Assembly: GCA_016235165.1 (NCBI GenBank)
Contig: JACRLX010000008.1
Coordinates: 1 to 64,000, forward strand
Direction: 5' to 3'
Source of the DNA: Rhodocyclales bacterium
Lineage (GTDB): Bacteria > Pseudomonadota > Gammaproteobacteria > Burkholderiales > Rhodocyclaceae
DNA length: 64,000 nt
Shown here: positions 1 through 8,394 of the stretch, in pieces
How positions within the stretch are numbered: the stretch's first letter is position 1
How the letters are laid out: each line of letters opens with the position of its first letter
Translations under genes and position numbers: made by a program
Notes under the pieces: generated by a model
Told to the model about the DNA's origin: nothing
Database searches by the model: none
What the model saw: only the letters and a program-made list of their open reading frames with translations

Positions 1-1
1 C

Positions 2-1363
2 TGCGTTAACCTGTTCCGTCCGCGTTCGGCGGGCGAGGGCACGGGCCGCGCCTGGTACCCGGTGTGGAACGCCGGTTCGACCTACGCCATGGCCGCTGAG
101 GCCGGCGCCGAGATGACCATGATGGAAAACCGCTTCGTGCCGGCCCGCTTCAAGGACGGTTACGGCCCGGTCGGTGCCTGGTTCCTGCTGTTCAAGGCCA
201 AGGCCACCAACGCCTACGGCGAAGACTACATGGTCAAGAACAAGGAAATGCTGAACGACTACCCGCCCTATGGGCAGGCCGCCGTTCCCGCCTCCTGCCT
301 GCGCAACCACCTGATGCTCAAGGAAATGAAGGAAGGCCGCGGCCCGATCTACATGGACACCGTGACCGCCCTGGCCAAGCTGGCCGAGACCCTGACGCCG
401 AAGGAAGTCAAGCACCTCGAAGCCGAAGCCTGGGAAGACTTCCTCGACATGTGCATCGGCCAGTGCGGCATCTGGGTCGGCGAGAACGTCGATCCGCGCG
501 AGAAGAACTCCGAGCTGATGCCGACCGAGCCCTACCTGCTCGGTTCGCACTCCGGCTGCTGCGGCATCTGGGTCTCCGGCCCGACCGACGTCGGTGCGCC
601 GACCGCTGCCGACGAAGAGTACGACGGCGTCCCGGCTCACCTGCCGAAGGGCTGGAACTGGGGCTACCGCTCGATGACCACGGTCAAGGGTCTGTTCACT
701 GCCGGCGACGGCGTCGGCGCCTCGGGCCACAAGTTCTCCTCCGGTTCGCACACCGAAGGCCGCCTGGCCGCCAAGGCCATGGTCAAGTACGCTCTGGACA
801 ACGCCGACTGGAAGGTCGAGCTGGATACGCCCGCCGAGCAGCTGGTCGCCGAGATCTACCAGCCGGTGCGTACCTTCCTCGAGTTCAAGGACTACACCAC
901 CGCGATCGACGTCAACCCCAACTACATCACGCCCAAGATGCTGCAGTTCCGCCTGCAGAAGATCATGGATGAGTACGTTGCCGGTGTCGCCACCTACTAC
1001 AACACCAACGACAAGATGTTGGCCGTTGCCGAAGAGAAGCTGGAGATGCTGAAGGAAGACTCGAAGAAGCTGCGTGCCAAGGACCTGCACGAGCTGCTGC
1101 GCGCCTGGGAGAACTACCACCGCATCCTGACCGCCGAAGCCCACATGAAGCACATCCAGTTCCGCGAAGAGAGCCGTTACCCCGGCTTCTACTATCGCAC
1201 CGACAAGAACTTCGTCGACGAGAAGAACTGGCACTGCTTCGTGAATTCGATCTACGACAAGAACAGCAAGAAGTGGACCTGCTTCAAGCGCAAGCACGTC
1301 GAGCGCAAGCACGTCGACCTGGTCGACAAGTCGAAGCTGTTCAAGGCCGCCGCTCCGCACTGA
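2..1363 (+). CDS. aprA: Adenylylsulfate reductase alpha subunit, C-terminal part (5' end outside window)
   Basis: FAD-binding catalytic subunit of dissimilatory APS reductase; in sulfur oxidisers it runs in reverse, joining sulfite and AMP to APS in the cytoplasm with AprB. About 453 codons are present and the frame is open from base 2, so the N-terminal third lies upstream of the window. Recognisable AprA segments are the stretch with RPRSAGEGTGRAWYPVWNAG at the left edge, the active-site region around SGCCGIWVSG, the FAD-contacting GDGVGASGHKFSSGSHTEGR, and the Lys/Trp-rich C-terminal domain with SRYPGFYYRTD. The stop is followed by a strong hairpin terminator. aprB is presumably just upstream. 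Family assignment is secure; direction of catalysis is inferred from the neighbouring qmo/hdr, soe and tusA-dsrE2 genes. Confidence 0.97.
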   Translation, partial: CVNLFRPRSAGEGTGRAWYPVWNAGSTYAMAAEAGAEMTMMENRFVPARFKDGYGPVGAWFLLFKAKATNAYGEDYMVKNKEMLNDYPPYGQAAVPASCLRNHLMLKEMKEGRGPIYMDTVTALAKLAETLTPKEVKHLEAEAWEDFLDMCIGQCGIWVGENVDPREKNSELMPTEPYLLGSHSGCCGIWVSGPTDVGAPTAADEEYDGVPAHLPKGWNWGYRSMTTVKGLFTAGDGVGASGHKFSSGSHTEGRLAAKAMVKYALDNADWKVELDTPAEQLVAEIYQPVRTFLEFKDYTTAIDVNPNYITPKMLQFRLQKIMDEYVAGVATYYNTNDKMLAVAEEKLEMLKEDSKKLRAKDLHELLRAWENYHRILTAEAHMKHIQFREESRYPGFYYRTDKNFVDEKNWHCFVNSIYDKNSKKWTCFKRKHVERKHVDLVDKSKLFKAAAPH

Positions 1364-1385
1364 GCGCCGACTGGCTGTAAGATTA

Positions 1386-1420
1386 GGGCCGGATGCCGCA
1401 AGGCTCCGGCCCGATTTTTT
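1386..1420 (+). terminator. Rho-independent terminator after aprA
   Basis: An 8-bp GC stem, GGGCCGGA at 1386-1393 paired with TCCGGCCC at 1405-1412, with an inner GCC/GGC pairing, is followed by GATTTTTT. It ends the apr transcript 23 bases after the aprA stop. Confidence 0.85.
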
Positions 1421-1426
1421 CCGATC

Positions 1427-1454
1427 CCTGATTCCTGATTCCTGATGCCTGATA
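1427..1454 (+). repeat. Four tandem 7-bp units (CCTGATN) over the next start codon
   Basis: CCTGATT, CCTGATT, CCTGATG and CCTGATA follow each other without gaps. The ATG used for the next reading frame is created inside the third unit (1445-1447). No Shine-Dalgarno sequence precedes it. Confidence 0.8.
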
Positions 1455-2347
1455 CGCCCGATATCCCCTTTCCCAACAGCCCCGTGGTGCCGACCATGGT
1501 GGCCGACACCCACGTCATCGAGTTCTCCTGTCACAAGGGCATAGCCTGCTGGAATGCCTGCTGTTCCAATATCGACATCTCGCTGACGCCCTACGACGTG
1601 CTGCGCATGAAGAAGCGCCTGGGCATCAGCTCCACCGAGTTCCTCAAGGATTACACGGTGCCCTACGAGATGGAAAAGGACGGCATCGCCGGCATCAAGT
1701 TCCGCCCGGTCGAAGGCGGCAGCGCCTGCCGTTTCATGAAGCCCGAGGGCTGCGACATCTACACGGATCGTCCCACCGCCTGCCGCTACTACCCGGTGGC
1801 CCTGCTGTCGATGCGCAAGCAGGACGAATACGTCGACCGCGATTCCTACGCCATCGTCAGGGAAGACCACTGCAAGGGTCACGAGGTGAATCGCCGCATC
1901 AGCATCGCCGACTATCGCAAGGAGCAGGGACTCGAAGAGTACGACGAGCTCGCGCGCGGCTGGCGCCAGCTGGTGTTGAAGAAGAAGTCTTCCGGCCCCA
2001 CCATCGGCAAGCCCAGCCTGCGCAGCCGCCAGTTGTTCTTCATGGCCTGCTACGACATCGACAAGTTCCGCGAGTTCGTTTTCGCCGAATCCTTCGCCAA
2101 GCTGTTCGAGCTGAAGCCGGAAGAGCGCGAGTCGTTCGCGACCGATGATGTCGCCCTGCTGCAATTCGCCTTCCGCTTCCTGCGCCAGGTTTTGTTCGGC
2201 GAGGAAAGCATTTCGCTTAACGCCGAGGCCGCCCAGGAACGCCTGGCCAAGGTGCAGGAGAAGCGCCTGATCGAGGAGCGCGAGGCGGCGAAGAAGCGGG
2301 CGCTGGAATCCGGGAACGACACCGGGGCCGACGAAGGCTTCGACTGA
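1445..2347 (+). CDS. YkgJ-type cysteine cluster protein
   Basis: A 300-residue soluble protein of the YkgJ/UPF0153 family, whose members carry a CxxxxxxCC-type cysteine cluster thought to bind zinc or an Fe-S cluster. Cysteines are visible in FSCHKGIACWNACC (about residues 30-43), in GGSACRFMKPEGC (about 97-110), in TACRYYP and in EDHCKGH. The C-terminus is a charged helix rich in Glu, Lys and Ala. It sits between aprA and the convergent qmo-hdr operon, so a role in sulfur-oxidation enzyme maturation or electron transfer is possible but only inferred. The start is uncertain: the ATG lies in a heptamer repeat without a ribosome site, and ATG 1497 is an alternative just before the first cysteine cluster. 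Confidence 0.75.
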   Translation: MPDTPDIPFPNSPVVPTMVADTHVIEFSCHKGIACWNACCSNIDISLTPYDVLRMKKRLGISSTEFLKDYTVPYEMEKDGIAGIKFRPVEGGSACRFMKPEGCDIYTDRPTACRYYPVALLSMRKQDEYVDRDSYAIVREDHCKGHEVNRRISIADYRKEQGLEEYDELARGWRQLVLKKKSSGPTIGKPSLRSRQLFFMACYDIDKFREFVFAESFAKLFELKPEERESFATDDVALLQFAFRFLRQVLFGEESISLNAEAAQERLAKVQEKRLIEEREAAKKRALESGNDTGADEGFD

Positions 2348-2361
2348 CGCATTCCTGAATG

Positions 2362-2382
2362 AAAGTCGGCGCTGGTACTACG
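2362..2382 (+). repeat. Dispersed 26-bp repeat, copy 1 (left arm of terminator)
   Basis: Begins AAAGTCGGCGCTGG, then TACT, then ACGGCGAAAT; the tail continues into the hairpin loop. Confidence 0.85.
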
Positions 2383-2392
2383 GCGAAATCGT

Positions 2393-2413
2393 CGTAGTAC
2401 CAGCGCCGACTTT
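2393..2413 (-). repeat. Dispersed 26-bp repeat, copy 2 (right arm of terminator)
   Basis: Reverse strand reads AAAGTCGGCGCTGG then TACTACG, the exact inverse of copy 1. Confidence 0.85.
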
Positions 2414-2433
2414 TTGTTTTGAGTTCGTCGGCT

Positions 2434-3333
2434 TTACTTGCCGGCGATCTTTTCCAGCTTCTCGGCTTTGATCAGTTGGCCGTCCAGCGCCGCGTCCTTG
2501 GCTGAACCGCCATAAGCGACGGTCATGAGCTGCGAGTAATACACCACGGGCATGTTGAACTTGGTGCCCTGCTTCTTGTTGATCTCGGACTGGTAGACCT
2601 CGACGTTGGCCTGGCACAGCGGGCAGGGCGTGACGATCATTTCGGCGCCGTGGTCGTAGGCGGACTCGACGATGTCGCGGATCTGCTTCTGGCTCTTTTC
2701 CGGCTCGGAGAAGGCCAGGGCGCCGCCGCAGCAGGTGACCTTCTGTTCGTACTTCGAGAGCGCCTCGCCACCCAGGGTTTCGACCATCTTGTCGAGGTAC
2801 ATCGGATTCTCGAAGGACTCGCCATCGATGCCGAAGGGGCGGTTGGTCTGGCAGCCGACGTAGCCGGCGATCTTGAGGCCCTCCAGCGACTTCTTCATCG
2901 GCGCCTTGAGGCCGTCGTAGCCGAAGTCCTCGATCAGTACCTCGACCATGTGCCTTACGTTGGCGCCGCCGTTGTAGTGCAGGCCGGCGGCGGCCAGCGC
3001 TTCGTTGGTTTCCTTAAGCAATTGTGCCGAGCCATCCAGCCGCTCCTTGGACTCGCGGGCACTCAGCCAGCAGGCGGCGCAGGTGGCGACGATGTCCTGG
3101 CCCGGCAGATGCGTTTCCGCCTGGGCGAAGTTGCGCGCGTTGATGGCGATGCGCGGCAACTCGCCGCCCTCGCAATAGCCGACCGAGGCGCCGCAGCAGT
3201 TCCAGTCCGGGATCTCGGTCAGCTTGATGTCGAGCGACTTGCAAATCGAATTGGTCGACACCAGGTAGTTCGACGCCGAGGCCTTGAGCTGGGATGAGCA
3301 GCCGGGGTAGAACGCGTATTCTTTCTTTGCCAT
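2434..3333 (-). CDS. hdrB: HdrB-like subunit (CCG-domain protein) of the Qmo/Hdr complex
   Basis: A 299-residue homologue of heterodisulfide reductase subunit B. Two CCG domains are visible: the first holds CSSQ (near residue 14), PDWNCCGAS and ATCAACW, the second holds YVGCQ, VTCCGGALAF and TPCPLCQ. These cysteines bind the non-cubane [4Fe-4S] clusters in the HdrB family. With HdrC it would replace the membrane subunit QmoC and pass electrons between QmoAB and an acceptor. It is the last gene of the minus-strand order qmoA-qmoB-hdrC-hdrB, 17 bases after hdrC; GGAG lies 7 to 11 bases before the ATG. There is no membrane segment. Confidence 0.92.
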   Translation of the reverse strand: MAKKEYAFYPGCSSQLKASASNYLVSTNSICKSLDIKLTEIPDWNCCGASVGYCEGGELPRIAINARNFAQAETHLPGQDIVATCAACWLSARESKERLDGSAQLLKETNEALAAAGLHYNGGANVRHMVEVLIEDFGYDGLKAPMKKSLEGLKIAGYVGCQTNRPFGIDGESFENPMYLDKMVETLGGEALSKYEQKVTCCGGALAFSEPEKSQKQIRDIVESAYDHGAEMIVTPCPLCQANVEVYQSEINKKQGTKFNMPVVYYSQLMTVAYGGSAKDAALDGQLIKAEKLEKIAGK

Positions 3334-3350
3334 GTGTTTTCTCCGTGGGC

Positions 3351-3974
3351 TCAGGCGGTGAAGCCCTTCTTGCGGTCCTCGATTTCCTTCGCCTTGGCGA
3401 TGATGGCGTGGAAGCCCTTGAGGTCCTTGACGCCATGACCGCCGAAGATTTCCATCGGATTGAGGCGTTTGGCCATGAACAGGCCGAGGCCGACGCTCTG
3501 CATGCCCAGCGCTTCCTTGATGCCGGACACCAGGCCGTTGCGGAAGTAGTGGCGCAGGGTAAGCATCAGTTCGTTGACGCGTCCCTTCTTGATGGCGTTG
3601 TTCCAGAACAGCGTGGCGAAATCGCGCGTCGGCTGGCCCTTGGGCGCCAGGCCGAGGCGGTGCGCGTAGTTGGCCAGGCCGTGCATGATGTGGGTGATCG
3701 GCAACTGGCGCGGGCAGCGCACCATGCAGTTGTAGCAGGAGGTGCACATGAACATCGAATCGGAACCCAGTACCTCGTCGCGCTTGCCCGCGCGGATCAT
3801 CATGAAGATCTTCTGCGGCGAGTGGGTCCAGTGCGGGCCGAGCGGGCAGGAGCCGGCGCAGACGCCGCACTGCATGCACATCTTGACCATGTGGCCTTCT
3901 TCGACATTGGCCTCGACTTCCTTGAGGAAGTTGTTGCGGTAACGTTCGACGGCCATTTGATTTGCTGTTGTCAT
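3351..3974 (-). CDS. hdrC: HdrC-like [4Fe-4S] subunit of the Qmo/Hdr complex
   Basis: A 207-residue soluble ferredoxin-type protein. Two classical [4Fe-4S] motifs are visible, CMQCGVCAGSCP near residue 35 and CTSCYNCMVRCP near residue 78, followed by a helical C-terminal half. HdrC-type subunits relay electrons between the flavin subunits (here QmoA/QmoB) and HdrB. The start MTTANQ was chosen over an upstream ATG that overlaps qmoB because the family begins near MAVERY. The QmoC-type haem b membrane domain is missing, so quinone contact must go through another partner or not occur. Confidence 0.9.
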   Translation of the reverse strand: MTTANQMAVERYRNNFLKEVEANVEEGHMVKMCMQCGVCAGSCPLGPHWTHSPQKIFMMIRAGKRDEVLGSDSMFMCTSCYNCMVRCPRQLPITHIMHGLANYAHRLGLAPKGQPTRDFATLFWNNAIKKGRVNELMLTLRHYFRNGLVSGIKEALGMQSVGLGLFMAKRLNPMEIFGGHGVKDLKGFHAIIAKAKEIEDRKKGFTA

Positions 3975-3996
3975 TGATCGCGTCTCCAGTTCTGGC

Positions 3997-6258
3997 TCAG
4001 CCAAAACCCTTCATGGGCGAGGGGCCGAGCTTGTCGAGCTCGGCAACGTAGTCGTTGATCAGCTTGACCACGCGGGCGTTGTCGGTGATCGCCACTTCCT
4101 GGGTCACCACGCGTTCGGGTTCGAGGCCCATCTGCTTCAGCGTGTCACCGATCTTGCTCATGCGGTAGTGGGCGAGCTCCGAGCCCTTGACGAAGTGGCA
4201 CTGGTACTCGTCGCCCTTCTTGCAGCCCATCATCATCACGCCGTCGTAGCCGGAGTTCAGCGCGTCGGTGATCCAGATGGTATTGACCGAACCCAGGCAG
4301 CGCACCGGAATCACTCGCACCCACGCCGAGTAGCTCATGCGCGCCAGGCCCGCCATGTCGAGTGCCGGGTAGGCGTCGTTTTCGCAGGCCAGCACCAGGA
4401 TGCGCGGCTTTTCTTCGTCCTCCTCGGGAATCTCGACCGCCTTGACCTGGCTGCCTACGGTATCCACCGAGTAGTTCTCGAAGGAGATCACCCGCACCGG
4501 GCAGGCGCCCATGCAGGTGCCGCAGCGGCGGCAGCGTTCCTCGTTGAACTTGGGAAAGCGCTTTTCGTCCTCGTCGATGGCGCCGAAGGGGCATTCCACC
4601 GTGCAGCGCTTGCACTGGGTGCAGCCTTCGAGGCGCGCCGTGGGGAAGGACAGGTCGCCCGAGCGCGGATGCGCGGCACGGCCGACGGCGGCATTCTCGA
4701 CGGCCTGGATCGCCTTCAGCGCGGCGCCGGTGGCGTCGTCGGTAGCCTGCAGCATGTCCATCGGCCTGCGGACCGGGCCGGCGGCGTAGATGCCGGTGCG
4801 GCGGGTTTCATAGGGGAAGCAGATGAAATGCGAGTCGGCAAAGCCATGCTTGAACTGCGGCATGTCCGGGCCCTGGCGGTAGTTGAGCTTGAGTACCGAA
4901 CTGCCGTGCATCACGATGCGCTGGGCCTTGGCGGCTTCGTCGCCACCTTCGGCGGCAGTGACCACCGGGTTCCAGGCTTCGAGGTCGACGCCGGCATTTG
5001 GCACCTGGCCGGTGGCCAGCACCACGAGGTCGGCGGCGATGGTGTTCTCTTCATCGAGGATCAGGTCCTTGAAGGTCACATTGCAGCTGTCGCCGCCACT
5101 GACCTTGCTGGCCTTGCCTTTGGTGAAGATCACGCCGCGCTCCTGGGCGCTGCGGTAGAAATCCTCGCCCATGCCCGGCACGCGCAGGTCCTGGTACATG
5201 ACCACGGTGTCGATGTCCGGGTTCTGGTCCTTGAAATACATCGCCTGCTTGATGCTGGTGCCGCAGCAGTGGCCGGAGCAGTAGGAAAGATGCTGCCCCG
5301 TCGTGTCGCGCTGGCCGGCGCACTGGACGAAGACCACGGACTTGACGTCCTTGCCGTCGGCGCGCTTGATCGCGCCGCCGTTGGCCTGTTTCGCCAGGCC
5401 TTCGAGCCCGGCCTGGTCCACCACATTGGGCTGGCCGCCGCCGAGCTCGGGCAGCTTGGCGATGTCGTAAGTCGTGAAGCCGGTGGCCTGGACGATGGCG
5501 CCGACGCTTTCTTCGCTGATGGCCCCCGATTCTTGCGCCACCTTGACCGCGAAGCGGCCCGGCGCGCCGGAGGTCTCGGCGATGGTGGAATTGAGATGGA
5601 CCTTGATCAGCGGGTTGGCGGCGATCCTCGCCGCCGTCTCGCCGACGCCGACTTCCTGCGCCGCGGCGTAGGGCGACTTGAAGGGCTGGCGCTTCCAAAG
5701 ATTGGCCGCCATGCCACCCAGGGCGCCAGTCTTCTCGACCAGCACCACCTCGTAGCCTGTCTCGGCGATTTCCAGCGCCGCCGTCATGCCGCTCATGCCG
5801 CCGCCGACCACCAGGACGCGCTTCGACGAGGCTTCCTTGAGGTTGCCGGCCGGCTGCTTCATTTTCTTGACTTCGGCGCAGCCCATGCGTACGTAATCGG
5901 CCGCCATCTCCTGGCGCACCTCGTCGTGTTCCTTGCCCGCGGCGACGACCCACAGCACGCCTTCGCGCAGGTTGGCGCGCGACATGGCGACGCCGTCGAA
6001 CTGGAAGGCCTCGGTCTTGGCGCGGCGCGAGCAGGCGGCGACGCAGACGTGCGTGACTTGCTCGTTGGCGATGTCATCCTTGATCGTCTGCACACCTTCG
6101 GCATTGCAAAGGAAGGGATGGCTCTTGACGATCGCCATCTTGCCTTCCTTCTTGGCGATGTTCTCGAGCTGCCCGATCTTCATGGCATCGCCGATGCCGC
6201 AGCCGGAGCAGATGTAGGCGGCGTACTTGGGTGTCACGGGTGTAGCCGGGGCGTTCAT
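3997..6258 (-). CDS. qmoB: Quinone-interacting membrane-bound oxidoreductase subunit B (HdrA-like)
   Basis: A 753-residue HdrA-like flavoprotein that exchanges electrons with APS reductase. Domain order: an N-terminal Cys region (ICSGCGIGDA, LCNAEG, CVAACSRRAK), the FAD-binding VLVVGGGMSGMTAALE near residue 147, the HdrA segment QCAGQRD with YCSGHCCGTS, two [4Fe-4S] motifs CTQCKRCTVECP and CRRCGTCMGACP near residues 560-600, and a C-terminal MvhD-like domain containing ACENDAYPA and MMGCKKGDEYQCHF. Length agrees with QmoB. It overlaps qmoA by 4 bases (ATGA), which implies coupled translation. Confidence 0.95.
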   Translation of the reverse strand: MNAPATPVTPKYAAYICSGCGIGDAMKIGQLENIAKKEGKMAIVKSHPFLCNAEGVQTIKDDIANEQVTHVCVAACSRRAKTEAFQFDGVAMSRANLREGVLWVVAAGKEHDEVRQEMAADYVRMGCAEVKKMKQPAGNLKEASSKRVLVVGGGMSGMTAALEIAETGYEVVLVEKTGALGGMAANLWKRQPFKSPYAAAQEVGVGETAARIAANPLIKVHLNSTIAETSGAPGRFAVKVAQESGAISEESVGAIVQATGFTTYDIAKLPELGGGQPNVVDQAGLEGLAKQANGGAIKRADGKDVKSVVFVQCAGQRDTTGQHLSYCSGHCCGTSIKQAMYFKDQNPDIDTVVMYQDLRVPGMGEDFYRSAQERGVIFTKGKASKVSGGDSCNVTFKDLILDEENTIAADLVVLATGQVPNAGVDLEAWNPVVTAAEGGDEAAKAQRIVMHGSSVLKLNYRQGPDMPQFKHGFADSHFICFPYETRRTGIYAAGPVRRPMDMLQATDDATGAALKAIQAVENAAVGRAAHPRSGDLSFPTARLEGCTQCKRCTVECPFGAIDEDEKRFPKFNEERCRRCGTCMGACPVRVISFENYSVDTVGSQVKAVEIPEEDEEKPRILVLACENDAYPALDMAGLARMSYSAWVRVIPVRCLGSVNTIWITDALNSGYDGVMMMGCKKGDEYQCHFVKGSELAHYRMSKIGDTLKQMGLEPERVVTQEVAITDNARVVKLINDYVAELDKLGPSPMKGFG

Positions 6259-7541
6259 ACAGCCTCCGTGGATGCGGTTTTACGAATGACCTGGATTGCG
6301 CGCAAGGACGCCGCCGTGGCACTTTGCACCGCGCGATTGACGTCCAGCGGGCTGGCCGCGGCGCCGGCGCCGAACATGCCCTGGTCCTTGCTGCCTTCGA
6401 TGAAGTTCGAGGAATCGAGGATCACGTCGTCGGGTAATTTCACGCCGGTGATTTCCGGCTCCATGCCGACGGCGAGTACGACCAGATCGTGCTCGACGGC
6501 ATAGCGGTGGTAACCCTCGGTATCGACACCATGCAGGATCGGGTTGCCGTTCTCGGTGTTCTCGGCGATGCGCGCCACCTTGCTCTTGACGAAGCCGACG
6601 GTCGCATCCTTCTGCACCATCTGGTAGAAATCTTCGAAGCGGTCGATGGCGCGGATGTCGATGTAATACACGGTCGACTTGCCTTCATCGCCGAAGGCTT
6701 CGCGCACGTACTGGGTTTGCTTCAGCGAGGCCATGCAGCAGATGCGCGAGCAGTGGCGCAGGTGGTTTTCGTCGCGCGAGCCGGCGCATTGGATGAAGGC
6801 GACATTCTTCGCCTCCTTACCGTCGGACGGGCGCAGGATTTTGCCGCCCGTCGGCCCTTGCGGGTCGGCCAGGCGCTCGAATTCAAGGCTGGTGATGACG
6901 TTCTTGAAGCGGCCATAGCCATAAGGCTGGATCTTCGCCGCGTCGTAGGGGCGCCAGCCGGTGGCGTAGATCAGGGCGCCGACTTGCAGCGTCACGGTCT
7001 CGTCCTTCATGTCGAGATCGACGGCCCCGGCGGGGCAGGCGGCCTTGGCCTTTTCGCCCTCGGGCGTGCCGACGATGGAGGGGTCGATCACATAGCGCTG
7101 CGGATAGGCCATGTTGTGTGGCAGGTAAGCCGCCTTGAGCTTGTCCAGCCCGTAGTTCCAGGGATTGGGAACCTCGGCCGACACGGCCTCGGCGCATTTG
7201 CCGCAGGCGGTGCAGTTTTCATTGACGAAGCGCGGCGCGACTTTCAGCGTGACGCTGTAGTTGCCGCGGCTGCCCGTCACTGCCGTGACCTCGGTCATGG
7301 TCATCAGGCGGATGTTGCGGTTCTGCTTGATGCGCCGCAGGTTGATTTCGAGGCCACAGGTGGGGTGGCACATCTTGGGAAAGTAGCGGTAGAGGCGGGC
7401 CGTGCGTCCGCCCAGCACGGGCGTCTTTTCGACCAGGATCACCTGCTTGCCGCATTCGGCGGCTTCCAGCGCGGCCGTCATGCCGCTGATGCCGCCGCCG
7501 ACGACGAGTATCGTCTGGTTGGTTGCGATTGAAGCCGTCAC
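6255..7541 (-). CDS. qmoA: Quinone-interacting membrane-bound oxidoreductase subunit A (HdrA-like)
   Basis: A 428-residue HdrA-type flavoprotein, first gene of the qmo-hdr operon. The FAD motif ILVVGGGISGMTAALE is at residues 10-26, followed by LVEKTPVLGGRTARLYRYFP. CTACGKC near residue 110 and the pair QCAGSRD and HCSRICCMASLKQ are typical of HdrA/QmoA. It lacks the extra [4Fe-4S] and MvhD domains of QmoB, as expected for QmoA. The 137 bases upstream to the next gene would hold the promoter; I could not pick a convincing -35/-10 pair there. Confidence 0.94.
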   Translation of the reverse strand: MTASIATNQTILVVGGGISGMTAALEAAECGKQVILVEKTPVLGGRTARLYRYFPKMCHPTCGLEINLRRIKQNRNIRLMTMTEVTAVTGSRGNYSVTLKVAPRFVNENCTACGKCAEAVSAEVPNPWNYGLDKLKAAYLPHNMAYPQRYVIDPSIVGTPEGEKAKAACPAGAVDLDMKDETVTLQVGALIYATGWRPYDAAKIQPYGYGRFKNVITSLEFERLADPQGPTGGKILRPSDGKEAKNVAFIQCAGSRDENHLRHCSRICCMASLKQTQYVREAFGDEGKSTVYYIDIRAIDRFEDFYQMVQKDATVGFVKSKVARIAENTENGNPILHGVDTEGYHRYAVEHDLVVLAVGMEPEITGVKLPDDVILDSSNFIEGSKDQGMFGAGAAASPLDVNRAVQSATAASLRAIQVIRKTASTEAV

Positions 7542-7678
7542 ATCGAGCTCCCGGGTGGTGGTTTTTGTGCGCCGGCGATTTTAGCGTTGGCCTCGCGCGA
7601 GCCGCGTCCAATCTACCAATGTCACAATAGAAAAGCTGAATGCACCGCAGCAATGACGGCGATCGCCCCGGGGGGCGG

Positions 7679-8209
7679 TCAGGCCGCGTTTGTTACCGGG
7701 GAAAGTTCCCTGATTTCGAATTCCATGTTCGCCAGGTCGCCCATTATCCAGGTCGCCTGCGGCGCACCGAGGCCGGCGACGGTGCCCGGATTGATCAACC
7801 AGGTGCTGGTGCCGAGGATGTTGGGTTGGCGCTTCAGTTCGGCGATGTGGCTGTGGCCGCAGCAGACCAGGTCGTAATCGCCGGTACAGGCCATGCCGTG
7901 ACCGATGTGCGGGTAATGGGTGAGGAAGATGCGACGCCCGCCGAGCTGTATCGAGGCATCGCCGCCGTGATAGATCAACATGCCATCGGAATTATGAGCC
8001 AGGCGCGCGATGGCGACCGGGTCGCCGAGGTTGTTGCCATGGATGGCATGGATCGGCAGGCCGAGTTTGATCGAGGCGCGCAGGGTATTGCCGCCGATGA
8101 TGTCGCCACAGTGGATTACGGCTTCGGCACCCTCGTCCATGGCGATGCCCACGGCACGGGCCATCATCGGGCCACGGTCGTGGCTGTCGGAAAGGATGCA
8201 GACCTTCAC
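7679..8209 (-). CDS. YfcE/MJ0936-type metallophosphoesterase
   Basis: A 176-residue calcineurin-like phosphodiesterase with every metal-binding motif of the small YfcE family: SDSHDR (residues 7-12), HCGD, HGNN, FLTHYPH and CCGHSH, ending with NPGTVAGLG. Such proteins cleave phosphodiesters with Mn2+ in vitro; the natural substrate is unknown. The start is a GTG overlapping the previous stop by 4 bases (GTGA), so it belongs to the same transcript as the two small upstream genes. It precedes qmoA by 137 bases. Confidence 0.88.
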   Translation of the reverse strand: MKVCILSDSHDRGPMMARAVGIAMDEGAEAVIHCGDIIGGNTLRASIKLGLPIHAIHGNNLGDPVAIARLAHNSDGMLIYHGGDASIQLGGRRIFLTHYPHIGHGMACTGDYDLVCCGHSHIAELKRQPNILGTSTWLINPGTVAGLGAPQATWIMGDLANMEFEIRELSPVTNAA

Positions 8210-8394
8210 GGCGTGGTGCCGGGCTGGATGCCGAACAGTTGATCCAGGCGCATGTCGCGGATCAGGCGGTCGGCGGCTTCCTGGCCGTGTTCGCGGATCA
8301 CGTCGGTAATGATCAGCTTCGCGCCGTTGCGGTTGTAGCCACCGCCGAAGCTGACCTGGGTTTCCAGCAGCTGGCGCGCCTTCTCCAGGGTCAT
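8206..8394 (-). CDS. Small protein of unknown function
   Basis: 62 residues, start MTLEKARQLLE. Predicted mostly helical, with no cysteines, signal or membrane segment. I do not recognise the family. It is held between two 4-base overlaps, ATGA with the gene before it and GTGA with the phosphoesterase after it, which argues that it is a real translated gene. Confidence 0.7.
   Translation of the reverse strand: MTLEKARQLLETQVSFGGGYNRNGAKLIITDVIREHGQEAADRLIRDMRLDQLFGIQPGTTP

Larger units (their letters stand above)
2362..2415. terminator. Bidirectional terminator built from two inverted copies of the dispersed repeat
   Basis: Perfect 21-bp arms at 2362-2382 and 2393-2413 enclose a 10-base loop. 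The right arm runs into five T on the + strand and the left arm begins with A on the same strand, so the structure can stop transcription from both sides. It lies exactly between the convergent ykgJ-type gene and hdrB. Confidence 0.85.

Noticed and set aside
1361..1376. GCGCCGACT just after aprA
   Set aside because: Only a nine to ten base partial match to the repeat core; could be chance.
4168..6504. 778-codon open frame antisense to qmoB and qmoA
   Set aside because: High GC keeps the opposite strand open; its sequence is Arg/Ala/Gly/His-rich with no family motif, while qmoB and qmoA are fully conserved.
6960..7000. AAGTCGGCGC-like segment in qmoA
   Set aside because: The spacing to ACG is one base too long and the tail does not match, so it is not counted as a repeat copy.
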